The notes: a model not told the origin generated them from the letters alone. Positions 12,054 through 25,192 are shown, counted from the first letter of the stretch. The stretch is DNA of 64,000 nucleotides from Malania oleifera (GCF_029873635.1 NC_080420.1:53149457-53213456); one strand, 5' to 3'. Made by a program: numbers and translations.

Positions 12054-13473
12054 GTTCAGTTAACCGAATAATCAGCCTGGTCGACCGAAGAGAAGAAATG
12101 GCTGAAATTTTGTTTTCTAAAGGGCTTAGTCAACCAGATCATAAACTCGGTCAACTGGTATTCATGTGAGGATGATCCATCAGATCGGATCATCAGCCGG
12201 CAAACTGAATCGCACGAAAATGGAAAATCACCTTTGGGTCGGTTGATCGGACCTCGGGTTAGTCGATTGGAACTCACAGGTTCAGGCTTTTCTGGGCATA
12301 AAATGGTCATAAAATTTGAAATATAATATTATTTTAATACCCAATGGTCATATAATGGTCATATTTGAGTTTTGCCTATAAATACCAAGCTAAATCACTT
12401 AGAGAAGGTTAGCAAATCATCGTGAGAGCATATTTGAATACTCTTTGATTATTGATCATATTTAAAACACATTTTGAACATCAAATTCAAATTTCTCCTA
12501 CTCTTATTTTGAAAACATTTTTGGAGAAAACATTTTGAGATTTTCTTGAAAGCTTTGAGCATATTTTTACACTCTCATTTATTACATCAAAGCCTTCTTG
12601 CTTTTGATATTTCAAAAGTCTATTTTTGAGAAAATCATGTCCTTGCTCTTTTGAACTTCATATTTCAACTCATTTGAGAATGCATTAGAAATTATTTTTC
12701 ATTGTACAAATTAGCTTTTGAAGGAGCACTCATTGTACCCAAAAATGTATTCTCATTCATTTCTTTGCGGTTCGGGTTTTGAACCATGCCAAGTGAGGGT
12801 ATACCACTTGGAGAGGTATCTCCGCTTATAAGGAGGGGTTAACTTTTGGACTAAACCAAGCGAGGGTATATTGCTAGGAGAAGCTTCTCCGCCTGTAAGG
12901 AGGGATTGTAGTGGCAGCTCCGTCGTGGTTTAAAGGAGCAAGATAGTGAAAATCCTTAGGTGGTTTGCTTGAGGTAAGGACGTAGGTGGGTATAGCCGAA
13001 CCTTGTAAATCTCGGTGTCGTTCTCTCTATCCCTACTCTCTTTAAATTTTCCACACGTATATGTTTATATTTATATTGTTGTGGCTGTTATACACACTTT
13101 AATTTTAATCTTGATATTGTTTGGAAAACAGCTAAATAGTTAGCTAAAATTTTAAATTATCCAATTCACCCCCCCCCCCGGTCTTGGGATAACACCAATC
13201 CTCACGATGTTCTTTATGGAGCTTAGGACTCTTCTATTTGCAGAATTTGATTGATTTGTACAATTTAAATCGGGTTGTTGCGTCCTGGGGGAGACAAATC
13301 AAAGTGAAGTTCTGTTATACCGGTTTGTGGGTTAAGTCAAAAAAATTGTAGAGAACATGAATCTCATTAAAGAGAGTAAGCTATCTCTGCTTCAGACTTA
13401 TTGCGTGTTTATATTTGTGTTTTTGTTTGATTTGTATTTAAGCTTTTATATAGCTATACTATATTTCCTAACA

Positions 13474-13925
13474 TGAACAAAACAATGAAATACGTTATGA
13501 AGAATCACTCAAGCTAAAACATTACCAAAAAGGCTTTAATAATCAATCTACCAAAGCTAAGGTAATCGAGCCACAGAGAGATTGTAGCGAGCTAAATGCA
13601 ATAATCAAATGCATTGAGAGAACAAATGTCTCTAAAATAATAAATCATTTAGAAGGTGAAACGTAAAATGAAATAAAATACATAACTAAAAGATGAAATA
13701 ATCCATGGATGAAGTGAAATAAAATCAAATGCGTAGATTCAAGACAAAATTGAGCAGAAAAAACCATGGAACCCCAATCTTGGAGAGAGATAAATTAGTG
13801 CACACTAGAATGAAGAGGCACTTAGAATGAATCTTTCGGGGAATTTATGGTTGCCTCCAATGAAAGCAATTGTGGAGATTACAATCTAAGACTCTGAATA
13901 TTGCCACACAGTTGTCATACAGGTT

Positions 13926-13993
<68 letters not shown>

Positions 13994-14431
13994 TTAAACC
14001 AAATTTAGATAAAATTATATTTATAAAAATATGAATAAAGCAAAACAATAAGTGAAAAAAAAAATGTTCCTATATTTTAAAAGTAATACACAACATTCCT
14101 AAAAGAAAATCAATTCAACCAAATTTGTGGGCCCATGCATTTTCCTCTCTAATGATGGTACATGGACCTATGATGGTCATGGGCCCATGACACATAACAT
14201 CATTGAAATTATATTTATAAAATATATTTTAGGTATATTACCATTGAACCTAAAAAATAAAAACTCTATTTAGCCAAAATATATATATATACATTATGTA
14301 TGAAAGTATAAATAGTGTAAATAATTTTGTAAACAAAAATAATATTATTTTTTAGAAGTAAGACAATATTTCTAATAAATTAAATTCAAAAACATTAGAT
14401 AAATATACATATAAAATTTTTATTTTAAATA
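13474..14431. other. Non-coding flank, first copy of the duplicated unit
   Basis: AT-rich sequence between the end of Copia LTR G and the duplication junction. It contains a (GA)n run and the intact empty site (GGTATATTACC, about 14232) of Ty3-2. I see no gene. Confidence 0.6.
13931..13990 (+). repeat. (GA)n microsatellite
   Basis: About 30 GA units. The paralogous run in the second copy at 23106-23125 has only about 10, showing divergence since duplication. Confidence 0.95.
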
Positions 14432-15068
14432 GGTCATATTTGAGTTTTGCCTATAAATACCAAGCTAAATCACTTGGACAAGGTTAGCAAATCATCTTGA
14501 GAACATATTTGAATACTCTTTGATTATTGAGCATATTTAAAACTCATTTTGAACATCAAATTCAAATTTCTCCTACTCTTATTCTGAAAACATTTTTGGA
14601 GAAAACATTTTGAGGTTTTCTTGAAGGCTTTGAGCATATTTTTACACTCTCATTAATTACATCAAAGTCTTCTTACTTTTGATATTTCAAAAGTCTATTT
14701 TTGAGAAAATCATGTCCTTACTCTATTGAACTTCATATTTCAAATAATTTAAGAGTGCATTAGAAATTATTTTTCATTGTACAAATCAGCTTTTGAAGGA
14801 GCATTCATTGTACCCAAAAATGTATTCTCATTCATTTCTTTGCGGTTCGGGTTTTGAATCGTGCCAAGTGAGGGTATATCACTTGGAGAGGTATCTCCAC
14901 CTATAAGGAGGGATTACGGTTTGGACCGTACCAAGCGAGGGTATATTGCTCGGAGAAGCTTCTCCACCTGTAAGGAAGGATTGTAGTGGTAGCTCCACCC
15001 TAGTTTAAAGGAGTAAGATAGTGAAAATCCTTAAGTGGTTTGCTTGAGGTAAGGACGTAGGCGAGTAT

Positions 15069-17186
15069 TGTCACGCCCTGAACCTGCAGGTGGGTCTCAG
15101 GTGTGAATTTAGTAACCTTACCTTTCTCTGTATCAATTAAAACATACATGATACAACACAAAAAGAGGGTCCGACCCCGTGGGGTGAACGGATGCCTCAT
15201 ATACATACACATAAACATCCATATAAACATCCATACTCATCAAAATACGCAGTGAAATATGATTTTTTTATACATATACAGTATCATACCAGAGTTTATA
15301 CAAGCTAGGATATACATTCCCATAATACCAAGCATACTCCAGGTGTCTACAAAAACCTTCCCGACAACCTGGATAACAAAAATCGTACCTAACGGGTACT
15401 AGCAGTAGCTAACAACACCCCCGCTTCCAGATGCTAGGATGCTAATTTCGGCTACCTGAAGGACCTGAAAAACATTGTACATACATTTGGGGTGAGACAC
15501 CTCTCAGTAAGGAAGAAAGCGGGTTATATCAGTGTGTGGCATACCAGTGTTATTTTACATACTTCATTAACACGATAAAATACGATACAGTTAGTGTTAT
15601 TTTACATACTTCACAACACAATAAAATATGATATAGTTCGAAACATTTTCATACAGTTTCATATAGTTACATACAGTTCCAGTATTTTCACAAAACTATT
15701 CCAGTACATACAATAACCAAAACATACGGTCAGATTCGTCACACTAGTACACAACTACACAAGGTCACCTAAGTCTCACATCGATTACATTGCTACATAC
15801 GCAACTATGCTGCGACGACCGAGGCCCACAGTGATTACATTGCTCCATATGCAACTACACAAGGTCACCTAAGTCTCACAACGATTACATTGCTACATAC
15901 GCAACTACGCTGTGACGACCGAGGCCCAAAGTGATTACATTGCTCCATACGGTGTAGAACACACCCATCGGTGACCAGTCGGAACATACTGGTGATATTT
16001 CACACCCCGGATATAGAGCCGGCCACTCTCGCCAACAGTAGTTAACCGGTACATGGTGCAGCATACGGTAATTAGCCGCCACATAGCTGTTTCAGCGTAC
16101 GGCAATTAGCCACCACTAGCCGATTTCACAAAACCTGGAATCATTTTAGAGCTTATACTCCTATACATATCAGCGTACAGTAATAAGCTGCCAGATAGTT
16201 GTTTTACAAGATACCTAGAACAATTACATACAACTATACATACCACACTTATTTGGTTTACGGAAAATCATATCGTTTACAAATTCAAGTATACAGTTTA
16301 TGCAAATATGGATTACGGTCACCTCAATGATATAGTTTCAACATAATCAACAGTTTTCCAAATAAAGTAGAGATGATCCCCGAAATCCCCAATTTTCCCA
16401 AAATTGTAACCCAAAAATCCCACATTTTTACTCGATAGATTTCCCCAAATAAGCAGCCAAAACATACATACAATCGTAGCCTACAAGCTTATCGATCCCA
16501 ATTTCGAAAAATAAACTAATATAAACAGAATCCCCTTACCTTAATCCGAATTCCAACTGCGAACTCTATGGTCCCCAAAACTACGAACCGAGACTTCAAA
16601 ACCTACAAACTACAGTACAATACATACTTACAATCCGTACTACTACACATATACTGAATTAGAAATGAAAACCGAGCCTTACCTCGATTTTAGCCCGAAA
16701 CCCAAAATTGCTCGAAACGGAATTCCAATCCGCTAGAAAGTTAGAGAATCCTTCCCTGATCCTCGCGGTAATGTTCGATTTACGAATCAGGCGACGAACG
16801 GTGAAGAAATCAAAGAGAGAGAGAGAGAGGGTTCCAAATTCTAGAGAGAGAGAGAGAGAGAGAATTTCCAATCTTAGCCAAGAAGTAATCCCCAAAACAT
16901 CTTTTAAAGGCCTTTGACCCGGGTGGATTCGTCAACGAATTGGTGTCCTCATCGACGAGTCCGCCTTTAGCTTCGTCGACGAGTCGGTGGCCTCGTCGAC
17001 GAGCTGGATTTTTCAATTCCTATGAACCTCTTGGCATTCCGTCTTCGACGAGTCTCTGAATTTCGTCGACGAGGAGCCTTCAACCTTCGTCAATGAACCC
17101 TGGCCTCATCGACAAACCCTGCTCAATTTACCATTTTATCCTTCTTTTACATAATTAACCCATATATCACGGTTCGGGTTCTTACA
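15069..17186 (-). repeat. Complete 3' LTR of Ty3-1 (2118 bp)
   Basis: Bounded by TGTCACGCC and TTCTTACA; the inner edge abuts the purine-rich tract. Around 15770-15960 it holds internal repeats (ACTACACAAGGTCACCTAAG and similar). Around 16925-17120 it has a dense run of TCGTCGACGAG motifs. A second, truncated copy of the motif-rich end is at 21961-22179. Confidence 0.9.
16929..17120 (-). repeat. TCGTCGACGA palindrome array in the Ty3-1 LTR
   Basis: About nine copies of CGTCGACGAG or close variants (ATCGACGAG, CGTCAACGA) in fewer than 200 bp. The same arrays recur at 21965-22115 and in both LTRs of Ty3-2 (about 24930-25110 and 31690-31890). The core TCGTCGACGA is self-complementary. Confidence 0.85.
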
Positions 17187-17199
17187 ATCTCCCCTCCTT
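17187..17199 (-). other. Polypurine tract of Ty3-1
   Basis: On the minus strand AAGGAGGGGAGAT immediately precedes the 3' LTR start TGTAAGAACCC. This is the expected primer for plus-strand DNA synthesis. Ty3-2 has the same tract at 25193-25205, and element C has a diverged one at 41007-41019. Confidence 0.8.
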
Positions 17200-17725
17200 A
17201 CAAAAATTTCATCCTCGAAATTTGCAATCTCTCATTACGAACACATTCATACTACTACAAACATACACCCTTAGGCGAAGCGGCGACCCTTTATACGTAG
17301 TCCCCCCTACAATACATACATACATACTCTAGAGAATACGGTGTCCATTTATACGTAGCCCCGTTACAATACATACATACATACATACTCTAGAGAATAC
17401 GGTGGTCATTTATACGCAGCCCCGTTATGATACATACATACGTACTCTAGAGAATACGACGGCCATTTATACGCAGCCCCGTTACGATACATACATACAT
17501 ACTCTCAAGAATACGGCGGCCATTTATACGCAGGCTCGTTACGATACATACATACATACTCTCCTTCACTTATGGTGGAGGAATACCGTGGTTACATACA
17601 TATGTGGCCTCGGGAGTTTACAATACAACAGGACTCTCCCAGAGACTAACCACCAAATACAATATGATAACATAGGATTACATACATACATACATACCCA
17701 TACCACCCTGCTATCCAACTACTAC

Positions 17726-20700
17726 TCAGAACAACTGCGGATACTTCTGGCGTATTTTCATTTCCAGTTCCCAAGAAGCTTCCTCAACCTCGTGGTTTCG
17801 CCACAAGACCTTCACCAACGGTATTTCTTTGGTACGAAGCTTCTGAACTTTACGATCTAGAACCTGAACAGGTATTTCCTTATACGCTAAAGTATCCTCA
17901 ATTTCCAACTCATCATAACTGATAACATGAGATGGATCCAACACATACCTTCTCAGCATGGATACGTGAAACACATCGTGGACCCTCGAGAGTGCTGGGG
18001 GTAGTACAACTCTGTAGGCTACCGGACCCACTCGCTCAATAACCTCGAATGGTCCGATATACCTTGGGCTGAACTTGCCCTTCCTTCCGAATCTCATCAC
18101 TCCCTTCATCGGAGCGATTCTAAGGAATACTTTATCCCCCACCTCAAACTCCAACTCACGGCGGTGAACATCTGCGTAACTCTTCTGCTGACTCTGAGCC
18201 GATCTAATCCTCTTTCGAATCAAACCTACTTTCTCAAATGCTTGCTGCACGAGTTTAGGTCCTAAAACCTGACGTTCACCGACCTCATCCCAATACAAGG
18301 GAGATCGACACCTTTAACTATACAAAGCCTCAAACGGTGCCATCCCTATACTAGCCTGGAAACTATTGTTATAGGCAAACTCCACTAGTGGCAGAAACAG
18401 AATCCAACTACCATCGAAGTCTAATACACAAGCCCGTAACATATCCTTCAAGATCTGTATCGTCGTCTCTGAATGTCCATCAGTCTGGGGGTGGAACGTT
18501 GTACTGAAAGTAAGCTTCATCCCCAATGCTTCCTATAAGTTCTTCCAAAATCGAGAAGTGAACCTCAGATCCTGATCTGAAATAATGGACACCGGTACCC
18601 TGTGCATTCTCACAATCTCATGCACGTACATATCAGCTAGCCTACTCAAAGGATAGCTAACCTTCGTTGGTACAAAGTGAACAGATTTCGTCAACCTGTC
18701 CACAATTACCCAAATAGCATTCTGCCCGTGAAGCACTGACGGCAATCCGGTAACAAAGTCCACGAAAATGTGCTCCCATTTCCACACCGGAATTGGCAAA
18801 GGCTGTAACGGCCCTACTGGTCTCTGATGTTCAGCTTTCACCTGCTGACACATCAGACATTGCTCCAAAAATCAAGAAATATCCCTCTTCATACCACTCC
18901 ACCAGAAGGACTCGCGCAAATCTCGATACATCTTCGTACTACCCGGATGTACCATATACAAAGAAAGATGTGCTTCTTCCAAAATCGTCCTTCTAATCTC
19001 ATCGTCAATTGGAACGCATAGCCTGGTCCCAAATGTCAACACACCTCTATCATAGATGTTAAAATCGGCAGCCAAACCCTACTGCACTTTCTCCACAATA
19101 TCAGCTAACTCCGCATCACTAGCCTGCGCGACTTTAATATGCTCAAACAAGGTCGGCTGGATTACCAAGCTAACAACAAAAGCCTGATGATCACCAGACA
19201 CCAACTCCATGCCAAGGCTTTCTAGATCCCATCTGACATGATGCTAAGCTACATCTGCAGTTACTACTGCATGCTCTGACTTCCGACTCAACTCATCTGC
19301 TACCACGTTAGCCTTTCCCGGGTGATAACCGATCGTGCAATCGTAGTCCTTAATCAACTCTAGCCACCGCCTTTGCCTCATATTCAGCTCCTTCTACGTG
19401 AAAAAGTACCTGAGGCTTTTGTGATCAGTGAAAATCTCACACTGAACACCGTACAGGTAGTGTCGCCAGATCTTCAAGGCATAAACAACAGCAGCTAACT
19501 CTAGGTCATGCATAGGGTAATTCTTCTCATACTCCTTAAGTTGCCGAGAAGCATAAGTTACCACCTTATCCTATTGCATAAGCACACATCCCAAACCTTT
19601 CAGAGACGCATCGCTATAAATCACAAAACCCCCATCCCCCGAAGGAATGGTTAATACTAGAGCAATAACCAGCCGGTGCTTCAACTCGAGAAAGCAGCAA
19701 TCACTAGTCCAGTCAAACTTCACCCCCTTCTAAGTCAATCGTGTCAGAGGTCCAGAAAATTTAGAGAATCCCTCCACGAACCGACGATTGTAACCCGCCA
19801 ATCCCAGAAAACTTCGAACCTCGTGCACACTCTTCGGTCTAGCCCAGTCAACCACAGCTTCGATCTACTAGGATCAATAGAGATACCTCCCTCAGACACC
19901 ACATGGCCTAAGAACGCGACCTAATTCAACCAGAATTCACACTTCTTCAGTTTAGCATACAACTTCTTCTCTCGTAAAATTTGTAGCACCAACCTCAATT
20001 AGTTTTCATGCTCTTTCGTACTCCTCGAGTATACCAGAATATCATCAATAAATACCACCACAAATCGATCTAGGTATTCATGGAAAACCTTGTTCATCAG
20101 ATCCATGAATACTGCCGGCGCATTGGTTAACCCAAACGGCATAACCAAGAATTCATAGTGGCCGTATCTGGTTCAGAAAGCGGTCTTTGCTACATCCTCA
20201 GATCTAACCCTCACCTGATGATACCCTAATCGTAGGTCGATCTTCGAAAAGACATGCGTTCTGCTGCAGGCTGCGGTTGTCCTACTGTGGTGGCTGCTGT
20301 GTAGAGGGCTGAGGAGGAAAGGCTGGTACATAGGAGCTGGGATGAGAACCAGAGGGAGAGGAAGAGCACAGGAAGAGAGGAGAGTTTGAGGGAGAGAAAG
20401 TAAAGGGAAGAGAAGAGAGCAAGATAAAAAAAACAAAGCAAACTAAAGAAGAAGAAGAAGAAGAAGAAGAAGAAGAAGAAGAAGAAGAGGAGGAGGAGAG
20501 GAGAGGAGAGGAGAGGAGAGGAGAGCCCTCACGGGCTGCCTGTCAAACAGGGGAGAAGAGAAGGGAATTTATGGGGGGAAAGCCCTAGACCCGGATCCGT
20601 GAAGCCATGACCCGACCCGTTTGCAAAGGGTTGACCCGGCAACTTGATTTTTTTCATTTTTTTAATTCTCTATTCGTTGCAAATTCTGTTCTTCTGGAGC

Positions 20701-21960
20701 CCATATCTTACAAAACTCAAAACACGAAAGTTGTAGATGATCCTTTCCTCTTTCTCCATAAATTTGAATCGTCTCAATCGGAGCTTGTAAAGAAAAGTTA
20801 TGCATGAAATACGAACAGGTGTTGGTTTTAGTTCCTGGGAATTTTCCTGCGACAAAAAATTACCAAATTCTCATAAATAGTGCAATAAAGTTCAAGAATG
20901 ATGATTTTGGCATTTTATTAAAATATTGAACAAATTTAGTCATTTAATTAAAAATATAAACGGTAAAGCCCGGGTTAAACGTCCAATTACGCAGTTTCGG
21001 CGCGTAATCATGTTCCCTGCAGCTGGTCAAAGAGATCATCTATACGAGGCAAAGGGTAATGGTTCTTCACCGTCACTTTGTTGATCTCACGGTAGTCAAT
21101 GCACATAAGCATCGACCCGTCCTTCTTCTTCACAAATAATACTGGAGCTCCCCAGGGCGAAACACTAGGTCGAATAAAACCCTGGTCCAGTAGTTCCTGC
21201 AACTGCTCCTTCAACTCTCAAAGTTTTGCTGGAGCCATCCGGTATGGAGTTTTAGAGATCGGTGCCTTAGCAGGTAGAAACTCTATAGCAAAATTCACCT
21301 CACAATCCGGAGGTAAACCGGGTAAATCCTCTGGAAACACATCCAGAAACTTGCTGACTACTTGAGTATACTCGAGTCTCAACTCATCCCACGGCGGTTC
21401 CTTCATGCAAGCTAGGTACCCCTGACAACCATCCAAGAGTAACCTCCTCACCTGTAATGCCGATAAGATCTGTGGCACTAGACGCACACACGATCCCACA
21501 AACTCATACTCCTGCTTCGCAGGAGGTCTGAACACTACTAGCAATCAATCACCGCATAGCTGGAGAACAACCAATCCATTCCCAGTATGACGTCGAAACC
21601 CAACATGTCGTATACTACAAGATTTTCCGGTAACAACCTCTCCTGTATCACAATTGGGCAGTTTCCTAACATCTTACTACAAATCATTACACTCCCAGTC
21701 GGCGTAGTCACAGACAACATCTCATTCATCACACAGGTTTCCGCCTCACACAACTTCACAAAACTAGCAGATATGAACGAATAGGTTGCCCCCGAATCAA
21801 ATAAAATAACAGCTCTATTCGAAAGCAATAACATGGTACCTGTTACCACGTTCCCAGCATGTTCCGCATCTTCTGGAGTAAGTGAATATGCTCTCGCCGG
21901 AGTCGTGGTTGCTTGGTAATTCCCCTGAGGCATCTGATTACTCCCACGGTAATCAGCCAT
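17726..21960 (-). pseudogene. Ty3-1 pol remnant: protease, RT, RNase H, integrase, chromodomain
   Basis: On the minus strand, from 21960 downward: aspartic protease with intact LFDSGATYSF (21538-21960); RT N-terminal part with CIDYREINK (21008-21214); RT catalytic box, still FIDDILVYS (about 20030); RNase H (about 19450-19700); integrase zinc finger (18872-19075) and core (18314-18868); then the C-terminal domain and chromodomain ending in VKVLWRNHEVEEASWE (17726-18298). The chromodomain places it in the chromovirus branch, Tekay/Del type. The frame is broken by stops and shifts, and a 751-bp foreign segment splits RT. gag is absent, so the element cannot act on its own. Confidence 0.92.
20261..21011. 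other. Foreign 751-bp insertion inside Ty3-1 reverse transcriptase
   Basis: RT reads ...LFDQLQG up to about 21014 and continues THVFSKIDL from 20260 downward; Ty3-2 has no gap at this point. The inserted DNA is GC- and purine-rich. It holds (GAA)n and (GGAGA)n runs at 20448-20525 and a stretch resembling a gene 5' leader (20526-20640), then AT-rich sequence. GTT occurs at both edges (20258-20260 and 21012-21014), but I see no terminal inverted repeats, so the mechanism is open. No ORF of note. Confidence 0.75.
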
Positions 21961-22179
21961 TAGCTTCGTCGACGAGTCGGTGGCCTCGTCGATGAGCCGG
22001 ATATTTCAATTCCTCTGAACCTCTCAGCATTCCGTCGTCAACGAGTCTCTAAATTTCGTCGACAAGGAGCCTTCAACCTTTGTTGACGAACCCTAGCCTC
22101 GTCGACGAACCCTGCTCAATTTACCATTTTATCCTTCTTTTACATAATTAACCCATATATCACGGTTCAGGTTCTTACA
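21961..22179 (-). repeat. Truncated 5' LTR of Ty3-1 (219 bp)
   Basis: Aligns with 16967-17186 of the complete LTR from TAGCTTCGTCGACGAG to TTCTTACA. The rest of the LTR, the primer-binding site and gag have been deleted. Confidence 0.88.
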
Positions 22180-22184
22180 AGTAT

Positions 22185-23314
22185 AGTCGAACCTTGTAAA
22201 TCTCAATATCGTTCTCTCTATCCATACTCTCTTTAAATTTTCTGCACGTGTATGTTTATATTTATATTGTTGTGACTGTTATACACTCTTTAATTTTAAT
22301 CTTGATGTTGTTTGGAAAATGGCTAAATAGTTAGCTAAAATTTTAAATTATCCAATTCACCCCCCCTCTTGGGATAACACCAATCCTCACGATGTTCTTT
22401 ATGGAGCCTAGGACTCTTTTATTTGCAGAATTTGATTGATTTGTATGATTTAAATCGGGTTGTTGTGTCCTAGGGGAGACAAGTCAAAGTGAAGTTCTGC
22501 TATACCGATTTGTGGGCTAAGTCAAAAAAATTGTAGAGAACTTGAATCTCATTAAAGAGAGTAAGCTATATGTGCCTCAGACTTATTGAGAATCGTGTTT
22601 ATATTTGTGTTTTTGTTTGATTTGTATTTAAGTTTTTATATAGTTGTACTATATTTCCTAACATGAACAAAACAATGAAATAAGTTATGAAGAATCACTC
22701 AAGCTAAAACATTACCAAAAAGGCTTTAATAATCAATCTACCAAAGCTAAGGTAGCCGAGCCACATAGGGATTGTAGCGAGCTAAATGCAATAATCAAAT
22801 GCATTGAGAGAACAAATGTCTCTGAAATAATCTATCATTTAGGAGGTGAAACGTAAAAAAAAATAAAATACATAACTAAAAGATGAAATAATCCATGGAT
22901 GAAGTGAAATGAAATCAAATGCATAGATTTATGACAAAATTAAGTAGAAAAAACCATGGAACCCCAATCTTGGAGAGAGATAAATTAGTGCACGCTAGAA
23001 TGAATCTTTCGGGGAATTTATGGTTGCCTCTAGTGAAAGCAGTTGTGGAGATTACAATCTGAGACTGTGAATATTGCCACACAGGTTTCATACAGGTTTG
23101 GTAGAGAGAGAGAGAGAGAGAGAGAAAATTAAACCAAATTTAGATAAAATTATATTTTTAAAAATATGAATAAAGCAAAACAATAAGTGAAAAAAATGTT
23201 CCTATATTTTAAAAGTAATACACAACATTCCTAAAAGAAAATCAATTCAACCAAATTTGTGGGCCCATGCAACATCATTGAAATTATATTTATAAAATAT
23301 ATTTTAGGTATATT
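22185..23314. other. Second copy of the duplicated unit, middle part
   Basis: Collinear with 12992-14232: end of LTR E, end of Copia LTR G (to about 22662), then the non-coding flank with a short GA run at 23106. No gene. Confidence 0.8.
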
Positions 23315-24813
23315 TGTCACGCCCCGAACCCGAAAATGGGACCCAAGGGTGAAAATGTAATCTAACATGTCCCTGTATCATACATACCATCCACAGATAC
23401 AGTACAAAGGATGAGGGTCTGACCCCATGGGGTTCCCAGGTGCCCTATACACATCCAAACACAACAAAATATACGCAGTGGAAAAAAGGTCATTCTATAC
23501 ACATACAGTACCGTACTAGAGTCTATATAAAAGCAGAACAAGGCTTTATCATACAACGTACATCCAGGTGCCCAACATGTCTCAAAATGGCAACCCACAA
23601 AACACAAGTCCTAGCACTTACCCAAACGATACCAGCAATACACCGACCACTATGCTCCCGACACAAGGACACTAATTTTGGTTACTCGAAGGAACTAAAA
23701 AGTATGTACGTACAGCAAGGGTGAGACACCTCTCAGTAAGGAAGAATGCAAGTTATATCAGTGTGTGGCATTTGAGTGTTATCATGATGCAACATACACG
23801 TAGTTAAATGCAATTCCAGTACTAATTTCACAACAATGCATACACACACATGCACACATGATCAGAAATCCCGGTGTCATCACACCCCTTGGCCCGAAGC
23901 CGGCCCGCGACATACGGCATTGGCCTGTAGCCAACCCGCGAATATGGAGCCACCGACACACGGCTAGTCACTGACTCCCATGGCATTGTACCGGCGCTAA
24001 CTGGTGGATCCACACCCTTTGGTGATCATCCGGGATAGGCTCACACCCTTGGATATAAAGCCGGACACTCTGCCAACCTATAGCCAGTGATTTCATATGC
24101 CCTCGGATATAGAGTCGGACACTCTCATTACCTTGAACAAATTCGGAACCACGTTCCTACTAGCATTTCAACCAAACACAACATAAACATGCATGCTCAT
24201 ATAACCAAACAAACCACACCCATATGGTAATCTAAAATCATAATTTTCCAAACACATACCGTTTAAAAACAAGTCAAGGCACGGTCATCCTTATAACACA
24301 GTATAAATCAACATATACATTTTGTTTTCAACAAAACCAGGGATGCAGTCCGTCACCCCCTTTTCCCAAAACTGTAATCATGAAAAACCCATAGTTTTTC
24401 TCGTTAGATCCCCCCAAATAAGTAGCCAAAACACACACAGGACCGTGAACCACAGTTCTACGGAGTCCGATTTCAAAAATAACCGATATAAACACAATTC
24501 CCCTTACCTTTCCCCCAAATGGTAAATCTCAAACTCTAAGGCTCCTAAACAACGAACCGAGTTCCAAAACCTACAAATCACAGTACGAAAGATACTCACA
24601 ACTCCGTCCTCTACCAAACTACCAGATCAGAAAAGAAAATCGAGCCTTACCTCGATTTTAAGACGAAACCCGAAAATCTCCGAAATGGGATTCTGATCCA
24701 TAGGTTTTGTAGAGAATCCTTCCCTAATCCTCGTGGTAACGTCAGATCGTCGATTCCAGTGAAAAATGGCGAAGAAATCTAGAGAGAGAGAGAGAATAGG
24801 ATGAGTTCTAGAG

Positions 24814-24867
<54 letters not shown>

Positions 24868-25192
24868 TAGTTTTCTTAGCTTGGAAGCAAAGAGAAATGA
24901 TATTTATAGCCATTTGACTCGACCGTCCTCGTCCAAGAAATGGTTTCCTCGTCGAAGAGGTTATATAGACAGCTTGTCGACGAGACGATGTATTCGTCGA
25001 CGAATCCTAATATTATCGATTTCCCAAAATCACTCAGCTTCTCCTCGTCAATGAGCCTCTGAACTTCGTCAACGAGCAGAACAAAACCTTCGTCGATGAA
25101 ATCTAACTTCATCAATGAAGCCTGCTCCAATTCCCAATTTTACCCTTCTCCTTAATTATTTAAACCCACATATCACAATTTGGGTTCTTACA
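23315..25192 (-). repeat. 3' LTR of Ty3-2 (1878 bp)
   Basis: Matches 30178-31959 throughout. It includes a (GA)n run at 24781-24863 and the TCGTCGACGA array at about 24930-25110. Confidence 0.92.

Larger units (their letters stand above)
9229..13206 (+). mobile_element. Solo LTR E, interrupted by solo LTR B1
   Basis: It begins TGTTGACTTTTTGAG at 9229, like A and B. After the B1 insertion it resumes at 12059 and runs through TATAAATACC (about 12380) and the C-rich block to ...CCAATCCTCACG at 13206. The expected terminal CA appears mutated to CG. The flanks are GTGTT (9224-9228) and ATGTT (13207-13211), a 4-of-5 match for a target-site duplication. Without B1 it is about 1.55 kb. It is a diverged relative of A, B1 and B2 and lies inside Copia LTR G. 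Confidence 0.65.
8830..13473 (+). mobile_element. Copia-type 3' LTR G, interrupted by LTR E
   Basis: The LTR starts TGTTAG at 8830, right after the polypurine tract, and ends CTAACA at 13473, giving inverted TGTTAG/CTAACA termini. It is continuous only after removal of LTR E (9229-13206), leaving about 660 bp. That is a usual length for Copia LTRs. The matching 5' LTR was not found in the window, so the element is truncated or rearranged. Its 3' part (13207-13473) is copied in the tandem duplication at about 22390-22662. Confidence 0.6.
15069..22179 (-). mobile_element. Ty3-1: Tekay/Del-type chromovirus, internally deleted, TSD AGTAT
   Basis: The termini on the + strand are TGTCACGCC...GTTCTTACA, with a perfect 5-bp duplication AGTAT at 15064-15068 and 22180-22184. 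Coding is on the minus strand. In element order, the truncated 5' LTR is at the right (21961-22179). It is followed by protease, reverse transcriptase, RNase H, integrase, chromodomain, the polypurine tract (17187-17199) and a complete 3' LTR (15069-17186). gag, the primer-binding site and about 1.9 kb of the 5' LTR are missing. The junction at 21958-21961 shares TAG with the LTR, which fits an illegitimate deletion. The empty site is preserved at about 12990 in the first duplication copy (GTGGGTATAGCCG). Confidence 0.93.

Noticed and set aside
13845..14048. Leu/Ser-repeat frame
   Set aside because: It is the translation of a (GA)n microsatellite; the same applies to frames at 16659-17016, 20173-20441 and 60147-60410.
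15770..15960. Spaced direct repeats considered as a CRISPR-like array
   Set aside because: They are internal repeats of a retrotransposon LTR in a plant genome, with irregular spacing and no uniform repeat.
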